DNA of 64,000 nucleotides, from assembly GCF_900129775.1 (NCBI RefSeq), contig NZ_FQWV01000001.1, positions 331,780-395,779 of the forward strand, read 5' to 3'. Made by a program: the position numbers and the translations under genes. The stretch comes from Halobaculum gomorrense. Its GTDB lineage: Archaea > Halobacteriota > Halobacteria > Halobacteriales > Haloferacaceae. Below the pieces are notes generated by a model. That model made no database searches and had not been told where the DNA came from. It saw only the letters and a program-made list of their open reading frames with translations. Shown here piece after piece: positions 43,184-51,760 of this stretch (position 1 is its first letter; every line of letters starts with the position of its first letter).

Positions 43184-43603
43184 ATGGGCGTCGTCAGCGT
43201 CTCGATGCCGGACAGCCTCGTCGACCGGATCGACGAGTTCACCGAGGAGCACGGCTACACCGGCCGCAGCGAGTTGCTCCGGGAGGCCGCCAGGAACCTC
43301 CTCGGGGAGTTCGAGGACAAGAAGCTGGAGGACCGCGAGCTGATGGGGATCATCACGGTCGTGTTCGACTACGAGGGCACCACCGTGGAGGAGCGTATGA
43401 TGCAGTTGCGCCACGAACACGAGGACATCGTCGCCTCGAACTTCCACAGCCACGTCGGCGATCACAACTGCATGGAGCTGTTCATCCTCGAAGGGAACCT
43501 GGAGCAGATCTCCACGTTCGTCGGGAAGATCCGCGCGACGACCGACACCAAGACGGTCGACTACTCGGTCACGCCCATCGGCGACGCCGAGGGGATCGTC
43601 TGA
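43184..43603 (+). CDS. nikR: Nickel-responsive regulator NikR
   Basis: 139 residues. RHH DNA-binding N-terminus ([38 protein letters not shown]) plus a C-terminal ACT-like nickel-binding domain. The ligand set matches the E. coli protein by position: His77, His88, His90 and Cys96 ([21 protein letters not shown]). It represses nickel uptake when the metal is abundant. No nickel transporter lies in the window, so its targets are elsewhere. It follows HemAT by about 40 nt. Confidence 0.94.
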   Translation: MGVVSVSMPDSLVDRIDEFTEEHGYTGRSELLREAARNLLGEFEDKKLEDRELMGIITVVFDYEGTTVEERMMQLRHEHEDIVASNFHSHVGDHNCMELFILEGNLEQISTFVGKIRATTDTKTVDYSVTPIGDAEGIV

Positions 43604-43864
43604 TCGCGAGGGTACCGCCGCGAGCGTGATTGTGAACACAGCGAACAACTGTGGTCGCGAGCGGCGCGATCGGGCGGTCGGCGATGCACGGTTCCGGACC
43701 CGGTGCCGGTTCCGACCCGGCTGATCGCCGCCGGAGGATCCGCCGCGATCGGCCCGCAGTCGGTCGATCCGTTCGACTGCCTTGGTATGCGGTTGCACAC
43801 CTCCAGCCGTTGGGATCCGAACCAAGCTTCAATACACGTGGGATCGTACCCCCGTAATGGAGTT

Positions 43865-45007
43865 ATGGACATATCAGACATCGCCGTGCCGGAGTTCGTA
43901 GAGGTGGAAGCGGACGAACGTCTCGGGAAGATCCGCGCCATCTTCGATCGCGAGAATCCGAAGGGCATCATCGTGATGGACGACGGCGAGTACGCGGGCG
44001 TCATCGGCGAGCGCGAGCTGATCAACTCGCGGGTCGAAGACGACACCAAGGCGGCGGCGCTGCTGAAGCCGGCGCCGGAGGTCGCCCGCACCGAGGACGT
44101 GCGCGAGGTCGCGCGCGTCCTGGTCGAGGGGAACGTCAAGGTCGCGCCCGTTTACGAGGGCGAGCGGCTGTACGGCATCGTGACCGTCGACGACATCCTC
44201 GCGGCCGTCCTCGACAACCTGGACGCGCTGACCGTCGAGGACATCTACACGGAAGACGTGGTCACGGTACCCGAGGACGCCCACGTCGGGCAGGCGATCA
44301 ACCGCCTGCGCGAGAACGGTATCTCGCGGCTCCCGGTGGTCAACGAGGGAGGCCGCCTCGAGGGTATCATCACGACCCACGACATCGTCGACTTCGTCGT
44401 CCGCGACGGCGAGCGACAGGGACGCGGCGACCGGCGCGGCGACCTCGACCGCATGCTCGATTTGCCGGTGTATGACATGATGTCGTCGCCGGTGCTCACC
44501 GTCACCGCCGAGGAATCGGTGCGCGACGCGGTCGAGCTGATGATGGACAACGACGTGAGCGGGCTCGTCGTCACGCCAGAGGATCACGACGACCTCGTCG
44601 CCGGCGTGCTCACGAAGACCGACGTGCTGCGCGCGCTCACGTTCACCGAGGAAGACGCGATGGACGTGCAGGTGACGAACGTCAGCCTGCTCGACACCCT
44701 TTCGCGTGAGGACATCCGCGAGGCAATCGGCCAGGTCTCGGACAAGTATCAGGAGATGCGCGTCCTCCACGCGCACGTCCGCTTCCACGAGCACAAAGAG
44801 AAGCTCCGGGGCACGCCGCTCATCCAGTGTCAGATCCGGCTGCGGACGACCCACGGCCAGGTCGCCGGGTCGGGCGAGGGGTACGGCGCGGAACACGCGT
44901 TCCACGTCGCACTCGACAAGCTGGAGCGCAACGTCCTCGAAGTGAAGGGCGTCACCGCCGACGAGCGCTACCGCGGCCAGCTCCTCCGGAAGCTGGGCGA
45001 GCTGTAG
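43865..45007 (+). CDS. CBS-domain protein with C-terminal HPF-like (ribosome hibernation) domain
   Basis: 380 residues. Four CBS motifs in two pairs fill residues 1-275 (PEFVEVEADERLGKI, ARTEDVREVARVLVEG, DVVTVPEDAHVGQAI with ISRLPVVN, SPVLTVTAEESVRDAVEL), a module that binds adenine nucleotides. The C-terminal 100 residues (MRVLHAHVRFHEHKEKLRGTPL, then IRLRTTHGQVAGSGEGYGAEHAF, then HVALDKLERNVLE) look like the S30EA/HPF fold that sits in the ribosomal decoding groove. Together they suggest a factor silencing ribosomes under low energy. The HPF call is by eye. An AATACAC-type TATA lies about 30 nt upstream. Confidence 0.82.
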   Translation: MDISDIAVPEFVEVEADERLGKIRAIFDRENPKGIIVMDDGEYAGVIGERELINSRVEDDTKAAALLKPAPEVARTEDVREVARVLVEGNVKVAPVYEGERLYGIVTVDDILAAVLDNLDALTVEDIYTEDVVTVPEDAHVGQAINRLRENGISRLPVVNEGGRLEGIITTHDIVDFVVRDGERQGRGDRRGDLDRMLDLPVYDMMSSPVLTVTAEESVRDAVELMMDNDVSGLVVTPEDHDDLVAGVLTKTDVLRALTFTEEDAMDVQVTNVSLLDTLSREDIREAIGQVSDKYQEMRVLHAHVRFHEHKEKLRGTPLIQCQIRLRTTHGQVAGSGEGYGAEHAFHVALDKLERNVLEVKGVTADERYRGQLLRKLGEL

Positions 45008-45108
45008 GTCGACCGTCGCCTCGCCGCCCGGAGCCCACACGGCGACCGGCGGCGACCGCGCCGCCGACCCGCGTCTCTCGAACCCGAACGGCTCGACTGT
45101 CCCGTCCG

Positions 45109-45930
45109 CTACCGACCGAACAGCCGTGCCAGCCGCCCGCTCGACCGCTCGCCGCCGATTTCTGCGTCCGCGCGGAACCGATCGACGGCGTCGTCGTCGA
45201 CGCCGGCGGCGTCGAGCCGAAGCGTGTCCGCCTCGCCCTCGGTCTCGACGACGACCTCGCGCCCGCGAGTGGCCGCGTACACGCCCATGAGCGCCGCGCC
45301 GAGCAGCAGGGAGAGCGCACCGAGAACGCGGAGCACGTCGTCGACGAGCGAGAGCACCGAGAGCACGCTCCCGACCATCGAGAGGAGCCCGCCCAGCCCG
45401 GCGGCGCCGGCGCCCTCCGGCGTCGTCGCGCGCATCGAGTCGAGCGAGACCATCGAGCCGCCGAGCACCATCGCCAGGCCGCCGCCGACCGCGTACGCGA
45501 TGGGGCGGACGAGCCAGTCGGTCGCCGTCGACGACGGCGACACGTCCGTGACGTTGACGCGGTGGACCGCCCGGAGGGTCGCGCGCTCGTCCGGGTCCGC
45601 GTCGGGCGCGAACGCGAGCACGCGGTGGCTCGTCGCCACGAGCCGCCCGTCGGCGACCGGGAGGCTCGCGCGGACCTCCTCGCCGGCGTACAGCAGCGAC
45701 TCGACGGAGTCCGTCCCCGAGGTCGCTCTCGCGTCGCCGCCGCGTCCGGCGGCGCCGCTGGCGTCGTCGGTCGAGCCGAGAGAACCGGGGTCCGTGAGCG
45801 GCGACGGCTCGGCCGGCGAGACGACCGTGTCGGCGTCGTCGGCGCCGTCGGCGCCGAACGCGACGCCCCCATCGCCGGTCGTCGGGTCGCGGTCATCGTC
45901 CGCGTCGCCTCCGAAGTCGAAGCCGCCCAT
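45109..45930 (-). CDS. Two-helix membrane protein of the actin operon (PH-like domain)
   Basis: 273 residues. An acidic, disordered N-terminus of about 75 residues precedes a beta-rich stretch (LLYAGEEVRASLPVADGRLVATSHRVLAFAP) like the bacterial PH / short-PH membrane-linked domains. Two to three membrane helices follow (around PIAYAVGGGLAMVLGG, LLSMVGSVLSVLSLV, VLGALSLLLGAALMGVYAA), then a soluble tail. It is the third gene of the operon, eight nt after the actin homologue, and could anchor the filament to the membrane. Identity of the PH-like domain is by pattern only. Confidence 0.72.
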   Translation of the reverse strand: MGGFDFGGDADDDRDPTTGDGGVAFGADGADDADTVVSPAEPSPLTDPGSLGSTDDASGAAGRGGDARATSGTDSVESLLYAGEEVRASLPVADGRLVATSHRVLAFAPDADPDERATLRAVHRVNVTDVSPSSTATDWLVRPIAYAVGGGLAMVLGGSMVSLDSMRATTPEGAGAAGLGGLLSMVGSVLSVLSLVDDVLRVLGALSLLLGAALMGVYAATRGREVVVETEGEADTLRLDAAGVDDDAVDRFRADAEIGGERSSGRLARLFGR

Positions 45931-45937
45931 CGGTCCC

Positions 45938-47011
45938 TTACTGGCCGGCGAGCTTCTCGGCGATGCGCCGGGCGCCCTCGGCGGCCGCGAGGTCGGGCTC
46001 GTCGGGGACGACCACGTTCACGTCGCGGTCGAGTTCCGCACAGAGCCGCCGTTCGAACTCCTCGGCGAGGCCGGGGATGCACGCCATGCCGCCGGTGACG
46101 GCGATGTCGTTGTTCAGCGAGAGCTGGTACACCTTCATGTAGTCGTTGGCGAGTTCGGGGAGGAACTCGTTGGCGACCTCGTCGACGGCGGCGTCGAGAT
46201 ACCAGTCGAGCGCGTCGACGACGCTGTCCTTGATGGTGAACTCGTGGGAGCCGCCGCCGGGCTGCTGGATCACGTCCGAGAACGGCTCGAAGCCGCCGAC
46301 GTTGCCGTGCTCCTCCTTGTACTCGCGCGCGGTCGTCAGGTCGACGTGGACGCGCCCCTGCGTCTCCTCCTCGACGTTGGCGACGATGCGGCGGTCCACG
46401 TCGTTGCCCGTCACCGAGCCGGTGGAGAACGGTACGAGCTGGTCGCCGCGGCGGTACGCGCAGGCCTCCAGGTTGGTGGAGCCCATGTTCACGGAGATGA
46501 ACACGTCGTCGACGGCCTCGACGCCGTCGCCCATCGCGGGGATGGCGCCGCACAGCGACTCGGGGTACGCGCGCATGGTGTGGGCGCCGATGTCCGAGGA
46601 CTCGATGACCTCGGTGAGGTTCTCTAACCCGGCGTCGTTCTCCATCGTCGGGATGGCGTACACGACCGCCGAGTCGGACGGGACGCCGTTGGCCGAGAGC
46701 AGCTCACGGAAGAATCGGCCGGCGAGCTCCGCGCGCTCGTCGTCCTCCGGGAGCCCTGAGCGGAGCATGTACTCCACGCGGTCCGGGTACTCGGCGGCGG
46801 CCTGCTCCCCGAACAGGGCCTTCTCCTCCCCCGTGATCGCGTCCTCGTACAGCGCGAGGCAGGTGAGCGTTCGCACCGTCGTGAACTCGCCGCTGTCAGC
46901 GTCCTCGGGATACCGAAGCACGGTCCGAGTGGAGCCGAGCTTCACGCCGATGGGGGCCGGGTTGCTGGACTCGAAACTGTCGTCGTCTGCGGATTCGGAT
47001 TCTGCTGCCAT
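45938..47011 (-). CDS. Actin/MreB-family protein, salactin type
   Basis: 357 residues. Actin-fold nucleotide motifs are present: phosphate-1 loop GVKLGSTRTVLRY (residues 22-34), phosphate-2 loop ISVNMGSTNLEACAY, and the adenosine motif VTGGMACIPGLAEEF (305-319). The second loop lacks the acidic D-x-G-G-G-T form seen in DnaK and MreB; the haloarchaeal actin named salactin, from Halobacterium, is the closest known type I can think of. It should polymerise with ATP and help place or divide DNA or cell poles. It lies two bases after a FlaD/E-domain gene and seven before a membrane protein gene. Confidence 0.85.
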   Translation of the reverse strand: MAAESESADDDSFESSNPAPIGVKLGSTRTVLRYPEDADSGEFTTVRTLTCLALYEDAITGEEKALFGEQAAAEYPDRVEYMLRSGLPEDDERAELAGRFFRELLSANGVPSDSAVVYAIPTMENDAGLENLTEVIESSDIGAHTMRAYPESLCGAIPAMGDGVEAVDDVFISVNMGSTNLEACAYRRGDQLVPFSTGSVTGNDVDRRIVANVEEETQGRVHVDLTTAREYKEEHGNVGGFEPFSDVIQQPGGGSHEFTIKDSVVDALDWYLDAAVDEVANEFLPELANDYMKVYQLSLNNDIAVTGGMACIPGLAEEFERRLCAELDRDVNVVVPDEPDLAAAEGARRIAEKLAGQ

Positions 47012-47013
47012 GG

Positions 47014-47472
47014 TTATCGGAGCGCGGCGAGGCGGGCGACGAACAGCAGGCTCGTGCGGTGGTGGCCGACGGAGAGCCGCGAGCCGTCGGTGTCGTCGAA
47101 GGCTTCGAGGTACGCCGTGAGGGCGTCCTCGACGGACTCGTCGAGCCACTCCACGTCCCGATAGAAGGCGAGCGCCTCGCGGGCGCGTTCGCGCCCGCCG
47201 ACGCCGACGAGGTAGCGTAACCAGTCGAGCGCAAGCTGGGTCCCGACCACCGAGTCCGGAAGACTCGGCAGGTAGGGCCTGCTCGCGCCGCCGGCCGCCG
47301 CCTGAAGGAGGAAAGCGTCTTCCACCTGCGCCGCCCGCACGCGCGCGTCCGCTCGACTGAGGAAATCGTCCGGCTGCGTCCACCGGTCCGGTCCCTCGTC
47401 GGCGTGCGTCGGCGCCGCCGCTCCCGTCAACGCTCGCAACTCCTTCGGGTCGTAATCGCTCGGTCTGAGCAT
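47014..47472 (-). CDS. Archaellum FlaD/E-like domain protein (orphan), first gene of actin operon
   Basis: 152 residues. The N-terminal half is acidic and loosely structured (MLRPSDYDPKELRAL). Residues about 67-127 match the archaellum FlaD/E domain: YLPSLPDSVVGTQLALDWLRYLVGV, then ARERAREALAFYRDVEWLDESVEDALTAYLEAF. In archaella this domain forms part of the cytosolic motor ring linking to chemotaxis. No other archaellum gene is near; instead an actin homologue follows two bases later. It may link actin filaments to polar machinery. The ATG is preferred to a GTG six codons upstream. Confidence 0.8.
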   Translation of the reverse strand: MLRPSDYDPKELRALTGAAAPTHADEGPDRWTQPDDFLSRADARVRAAQVEDAFLLQAAAGGASRPYLPSLPDSVVGTQLALDWLRYLVGVGGRERAREALAFYRDVEWLDESVEDALTAYLEAFDDTDGSRLSVGHHRTSLLFVARLAALR

Positions 47473-47603
47473 GTCCTGGTTCGTCCGCACTCCCTGTGCC
47501 GCTACGCTTGCCTACCCGGAACCGTCGTAAATATGTACGCTCCCGAATATCACGGCTGAAATCGGACGCGTGGGAACGGTCGCAGCGACGCTTCGACTGG
47601 CCC

Positions 47604-48395
47604 TCAGGTGCCCGCGAGGGTGAACTCGACCCGCTCCTTGTCGCCGCCCTGGGTCGTCCGCCCCTCGACGGTCACCTCGCCCAGTTCCTCGGTGTTGCCG
47701 ACGTGGGTGCCGGCGCAGGCGGTGCGGTCGAATGGCTCCTCGTCGTCCCCGCCGCCGATTTCCACGATCCGCAGCTCCGTGATCGAACTCGGGAGCAGGT
47801 CGATCCGCGTGCGCTCGGCGTCGAGTTCCGCCTCGGCGACCTCGCGGTCCATCGTGTAGTGCTCCACCGAGAGCGCGTCGTCGACGAGGTCGTTCATCCG
47901 GGTCTCGATGTCGGCCAGATCGGTCTCGGAGAACTTCGGGTGCTCGGCGTCGAGGCGCGCGCGGTCGGCGTACAGTTGGTTGCCGACAGTCCGCGCGTCG
48001 AACTCGTCCAGCAGGACGGCCGAGAGGAGGTGCTGTGCGGTGTGATAGCGCATGTGAGCGCGGCGGCGATCCCAATCGAGGATGCCGCGGACGCGCGCGC
48101 CCTCGGGCGGCGCCGCGCCGTCGAGGTGGTGGTAGACGGTGTCGGTCTTCTCCACGTCCGCGACGGCGAACTCGTCGCCGGCCGCGTCGTCACCGGCGTC
48201 GCGGTCCCCGTCCGCGCCGGCAGCACCGTTGCCGCTGGCGTCGAGCACACGGATCGTCCCCGTGTCGGCGGGCTGGCCGCCGCCGGTCGGGTAGAAGTGC
48301 GTCCGGTCGAGCACGACGCGCTCGTCGAGCGACCGCTCGACGGTCGCCTCGAACTCGCTGACGGTGCTGTCGGCGAGATACAGCTGTTCGGTCAC
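47604..48395 (-). CDS. alaX: Alanyl-tRNA editing protein AlaX
   Basis: 263 residues. A free-standing editing enzyme that deacylates mischarged Ser-tRNA(Ala) or Gly-tRNA(Ala). The Zn motifs are HTAQH and CAGTH, and RTHFYPTGGGQPADTG is the standard start of the fold. The C-terminal EVTVEGRTTQGGDKERVEF matches the longer AlaX-M type. An acidic insertion (GAAGADGDRDAGDDAAGDE) sits near residue 60. The GTG start begins the conserved TEQLYLADS; in-frame residues before it are not conserved. Confidence 0.92.
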   Translation of the reverse strand: MTEQLYLADSTVSEFEATVERSLDERVVLDRTHFYPTGGGQPADTGTIRVLDASGNGAAGADGDRDAGDDAAGDEFAVADVEKTDTVYHHLDGAAPPEGARVRGILDWDRRRAHMRYHTAQHLLSAVLLDEFDARTVGNQLYADRARLDAEHPKFSETDLADIETRMNDLVDDALSVEHYTMDREVAEAELDAERTRIDLLPSSITELRIVEIGGGDDEEPFDRTACAGTHVGNTEELGEVTVEGRTTQGGDKERVEFTLAGT

Positions 48396-48561
48396 ACCGG
48401 ACGTGGGCAACGGGCGCACTTAGCGGTTCGCGACGCGGCGGTCCGGACCGGCCCCGACTGCCCACCCCCGACCACCCATCCCCTCGCGGCGACGGCGATC
48501 GCTCGTCGCCGGTCCGACTTGTCGTAACGACTAAGGACGAAACAGGCCGTATCGTTCCGTA

Positions 48562-48630
48562 ATGAGAACGACATTCGTCTCTTCGCAACGCAATCTACAC
48601 AGGGGGTGGCCGCAGTGGGCGTCGAAATAA
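48562..48630 (+). CDS. 22-residue upstream ORF overlapping the HD gene start
   Basis: A short frame (MRTTFVSSQRNLHRGWPQWASK) whose stop falls 16 bases inside the following HD-domain gene. It lies at the beginning of the likely transcript and carries the Shine-Dalgarno-like AGGGGGTGG for the next gene within its own coding region. It may control HD translation. The frame is short enough to be chance. Confidence 0.35.
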   Translation: MRTTFVSSQRNLHRGWPQWASK

Positions 48631-49310
48631 AGGGCTCGCGCGTCACCGCCGAGGAGTTGGCCGAGATGGAGCACTTCGTCCGCGAGTACCTCGCGGCGTC
48701 CGTCGAGAGCGAGGACGACGGCGGTCGGATGCGGTGGTATCCGTGGCACTCCGCGGAGTACCGCTTCAACCACATCCTGAACGTCGTCGACATCGCCGAG
48801 CGGATCGCGGCCAAGGAGGGCGCCGACACCGACGTGGTGCGCGTGGCCGCGCTGTTTCACGACGTCTCGAAGCTGGAGGCCGACCAGGACGTCCACGCCG
48901 AGGAGGGCGCCCGCGTCGCTCGGCAGTACCTCGAGACGCACGGCGACTACCCGGAGTCGTTCGTCGCCGAGGTGTGTTCGTCCGTCGAGGACCACTCCTA
49001 CCAGGGGCCGGTGACGGACCTCTCGCTGGAGACGCAGTGTCTCATCGAGGCGGACCTGCTCGACAAGGTCGGCGCCAACGGTACCACCCTCATGATCCTT
49101 CGGATGGGCTACGAGGCGCGCACGCACATGGACGCCGCGGAGATGGTTCAGCGCGTGTTGGAGCGCGGGCGCGAGCACGCCTCGCGCGTCGAGAGCGACG
49201 CCGCCGAGTCGATCGCCCACGAGCGCATCAAGCGCGTGAAGTGGTTCCGCGAGTGGCTGGAGGACGAGGTCGCCGAGATGAGCCACGACCGCGAGTTCGA
49301 CAGGGAGTAA
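48615..49310 (+). CDS. HD-domain phosphohydrolase
   Basis: 231 residues. The HD motif is present: His in YRFNHILNVV, HD in LFHDVSKLE, His in VEDHSYQG, and Asp in LIEADLLDKVG. Such enzymes remove phosphate groups from nucleotides or nucleotide signals; which one is used is unclear. The N-terminus (VGVEIKGSRVTAEEL) starts at a GTG preceded at proper spacing by the Shine-Dalgarno-like GGGGGTGG. A second GTG nine bases upstream is possible. Confidence 0.88.
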   Translation: MGVEIKGSRVTAEELAEMEHFVREYLAASVESEDDGGRMRWYPWHSAEYRFNHILNVVDIAERIAAKEGADTDVVRVAALFHDVSKLEADQDVHAEEGARVARQYLETHGDYPESFVAEVCSSVEDHSYQGPVTDLSLETQCLIEADLLDKVGANGTTLMILRMGYEARTHMDAAEMVQRVLERGREHASRVESDAAESIAHERIKRVKWFREWLEDEVAEMSHDREFDRE

Positions 49311-49428
49311 CACACCGGACTGGCGGTAGCCGGACCGATCTCCCGAAAGCGGGAGCGGCGGGCGCGGCGTCCCGATCCAGCGATACGGAGGCGATATCGG
49401 CCCACAACACACCGGAGACGACGCCGGC

Positions 49429-50421
49429 TTACAGGGTGTCGAGCACGCCGAGCACGCGCTCTTCGGTCTGGCGGCCGGGGTCGTGCTCGCTCCCGTCGCG
49501 GTCGCTCTCGCGGTGCTCGGCGACGGTCCGCTCCATCGCCTCCGCGAGCGGCGTCGACTCCCACCCGAGCGCGGACAGCTTGTTCGTGTCGAGGACGTGC
49601 GGGTACTCGCGGTAGAGGACGAAGTCGTCGGCCGAGAGGTCGGCCGCCGCGAGTTCGCGCTCGCCCGCGTGGACGATCTCGACCTCGGTGTCGGCGGCCT
49701 CCGCGATCAGATCGACCATCTCCTCCATCGTCACGAGCCGGCGGTCGCCGACGTTGTACGCCTCGCCGGGCTCGCCCTCCTCGGCGACGACCCGCAGGGC
49801 GCTGGCCACGTCCTCGACGTACCCGCGGTGCCAGAGGTTCTGGCCGTCGCCGGGGACGACCACGCGGTCGTGGTTCAGCACGCGGTCGATCCAGTAGTCG
49901 AGCCGCTCGGTGTAGTCGTGCGGGCCGTAGACGATGCACGGCCGGACGCTCATCGCGTTGACGCCCGCCTCGGCGGCCGCGGCTATCTCGCGGTCGCCCT
50001 CGGCCTTGCGGGGGCCGTACGACTCGTGGGAGTCGTCGGTCGCCTGCTCGTCGGTGCACTCGCACAGCTCGGTCTCGCCCTCGCGCTTGGGGATCTCCTC
50101 GACGCCGTAGGCCGACCCCGAGGAGATGTACACGTAGCCGTCCGCATCGGCGAAGATATCCGTGGCAACGTGCACATCCTCGGGGTAGTAGGCGACGCAG
50201 TCGACGACGATGTCGGGGTCGACCGACAGCGCGGCCGCCTGCAGGTCGGTGTCGTCGCGGCGGTCGCCCTCGACGTGGCGCACGCCCTCGTCGTCGGCGA
50301 AGGGGTTCTCGTGAGTGCCGCGGTTGACGATCGTGACATCGTAGCCGGTGTCGAGCAGGTCGTCGACGACGTGTCGCCCGATGAAGCGGGTGCCGCCGAT
50401 GACGAGCGCGGTGTCTGCCAT
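49429..50421 (-). CDS. NAD-dependent epimerase/dehydratase family protein
   Basis: 330 residues. Extended short-chain dehydrogenase fold with GGTRFIGRHVVDDL (NAD loop), YISSGSAYG, the catalytic Tyr and Lys in SYGPRKAE, and RPCIVYGPHDYTER. Related to plant and archaeal RNA-binding-type (CSP41) and sugar epimerases. It probably acts on a nucleotide sugar or related substrate in the cytoplasm. A close paralogue follows in the same orientation at 50525-51520. Confidence 0.9.
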   Translation of the reverse strand: MADTALVIGGTRFIGRHVVDDLLDTGYDVTIVNRGTHENPFADDEGVRHVEGDRRDDTDLQAAALSVDPDIVVDCVAYYPEDVHVATDIFADADGYVYISSGSAYGVEEIPKREGETELCECTDEQATDDSHESYGPRKAEGDREIAAAAEAGVNAMSVRPCIVYGPHDYTERLDYWIDRVLNHDRVVVPGDGQNLWHRGYVEDVASALRVVAEEGEPGEAYNVGDRRLVTMEEMVDLIAEAADTEVEIVHAGERELAAADLSADDFVLYREYPHVLDTNKLSALGWESTPLAEAMERTVAEHRESDRDGSEHDPGRQTEERVLGVLDTL

Positions 50422-50524
50422 ACGCGGGGCCTCGCGCGCGGCGGCCGAAAACCTCGCGGTCCCCTGCGGAATCGCCGGTTCGTGGCGGGCGCGTCGCCCG
50501 TCGGTTCGCGGTCTGCCGCCGTCG

Positions 50525-51520
50525 CTACTCGTCGCCCAGCGCTGCGAGCACCGCCTCCTCCGTCACCCTGTCCAGCGACTCGTCGGGGCCGGTGACGCCC
50601 GCGTCGACGTGCGCCCGCGCCGTCTCCGCGACGGACGCCGGCGGCGGCGTCGGCTCCCACCCCAGCGCCGCGAGCTTCCCGGTCGACACGAGCATCGGAT
50701 CGGGCGTGTAGAGGGAGATGTCGGTCGGCTCCACGCCGTGGGCGGCCAGCTCCCGTTCGCTCGCGTGCACCGGGGTCACGTCCGTGTCGAGGGCGTCGGC
50801 GATCAGCTCCAGCGAGCGGTCGAGGGAGTACGCCGACCGGTCGGCGGCGTTGTACGCCTCACCGGGCTCGCCCTCCTCGGCGACGAGCAGGAGCGCGCGG
50901 GCGAGGTCCGCGACGTACACGCGGTGCAGCAGCGACCCCCCGTCGCCGGGGACGAGCACCTCGCCGTGCTCGGCGACGCGGTTCACCCAGTAGCCGAACC
51001 GCTCGGTGTAGTCGTGGGGGCCCTGTACGAGCATGGGACGGACCGCCATCGCCTCGACGCCCTCGGCGGCCGCCGCGAAGACCGCGCGGTCGCACTCGGC
51101 CTTGCGGGGGCCGTACGTCTCGGCGGTGTCGTCGCCCTCCTGTTCCGGCTCGCACGGGTGGAGGGGCGTCTCGTCCTCGTACATCGGCACGTCGCCGGGG
51201 GCGTACGCCGACCCGGAGGAGACGTACACGTAGCGCGCGTCGGCGAACACGTCGGTCGCCGCGCGGACCTCGCCGGGGTGGAGGCCGACGAAGTCGACGA
51301 CGACATCCGGTTCGACGGCGTCGCGCGCGGCCGCCAGGTCCGCCCGCTCGGTTCGGTCGCCGGTGCGGTTCTCCACGCCGTCGCGGTCGGCGAACGGGTC
51401 GTCGTGCTCGCCGCGGGTGACGGTCGTGACCGCATAGCCGGCGTCGAGGAACGCCTCGACGGTGTGTCGGCCGATGAACCGCGTGCCGCCGACGAACAGC
51501 GCGGTGTCGTACTTGGGCAT
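50525..51520 (-). CDS. NAD-dependent epimerase/dehydratase family protein (paralogue)
   Basis: 331 residues, aligned end to end with the 49429-50421 protein: GGTRFIGRHTVEAF, YVSSGSAYAP, the catalytic Tyr/Lys in TYGPRKAE, RPMLVQGPHDYTER and LGWEPTPP. The catalytic residues are kept, so both should be active. About 100 nt separate the two genes, upstream paralogue first on the minus strand. Tandem duplication followed by divergence is the likely origin. The internal ATG before KYDTALFVGG is preferred. Confidence 0.9.
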   Translation of the reverse strand: MPKYDTALFVGGTRFIGRHTVEAFLDAGYAVTTVTRGEHDDPFADRDGVENRTGDRTERADLAAARDAVEPDVVVDFVGLHPGEVRAATDVFADARYVYVSSGSAYAPGDVPMYEDETPLHPCEPEQEGDDTAETYGPRKAECDRAVFAAAAEGVEAMAVRPMLVQGPHDYTERFGYWVNRVAEHGEVLVPGDGGSLLHRVYVADLARALLLVAEEGEPGEAYNAADRSAYSLDRSLELIADALDTDVTPVHASERELAAHGVEPTDISLYTPDPMLVSTGKLAALGWEPTPPPASVAETARAHVDAGVTGPDESLDRVTEEAVLAALGDE

Positions 51521-51760
51521 GGAAACCGATGCGCGAGGACGCACAAAGCCGTTCGTCTCCCGGCTGTCCGGACCGGCCGCTCGTGCCACTCGGTCGATGG
51601 GGAACGGAACGGCGGAACCCGACGACGGAGGGCGGTCAGAGCGGGCCGAAATAGAGTGGATCGCAACGAGAACCCGGTCAGAGCGGAACAGAGTGGGTCA
51701 TACCGGAACGGGCGGGAGCAGAGCGAACGCGCGCGGGACGCGGGTTACGGCGTCCGGACC

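Noticed and set aside
51633-51696. Repeated CGGTCAGAGCGG strings between the epimerase and the membrane protein gene
   Set aside because: Only two 12-bp copies 42 bp apart with partial flanking similarity; too weak to be called an element.
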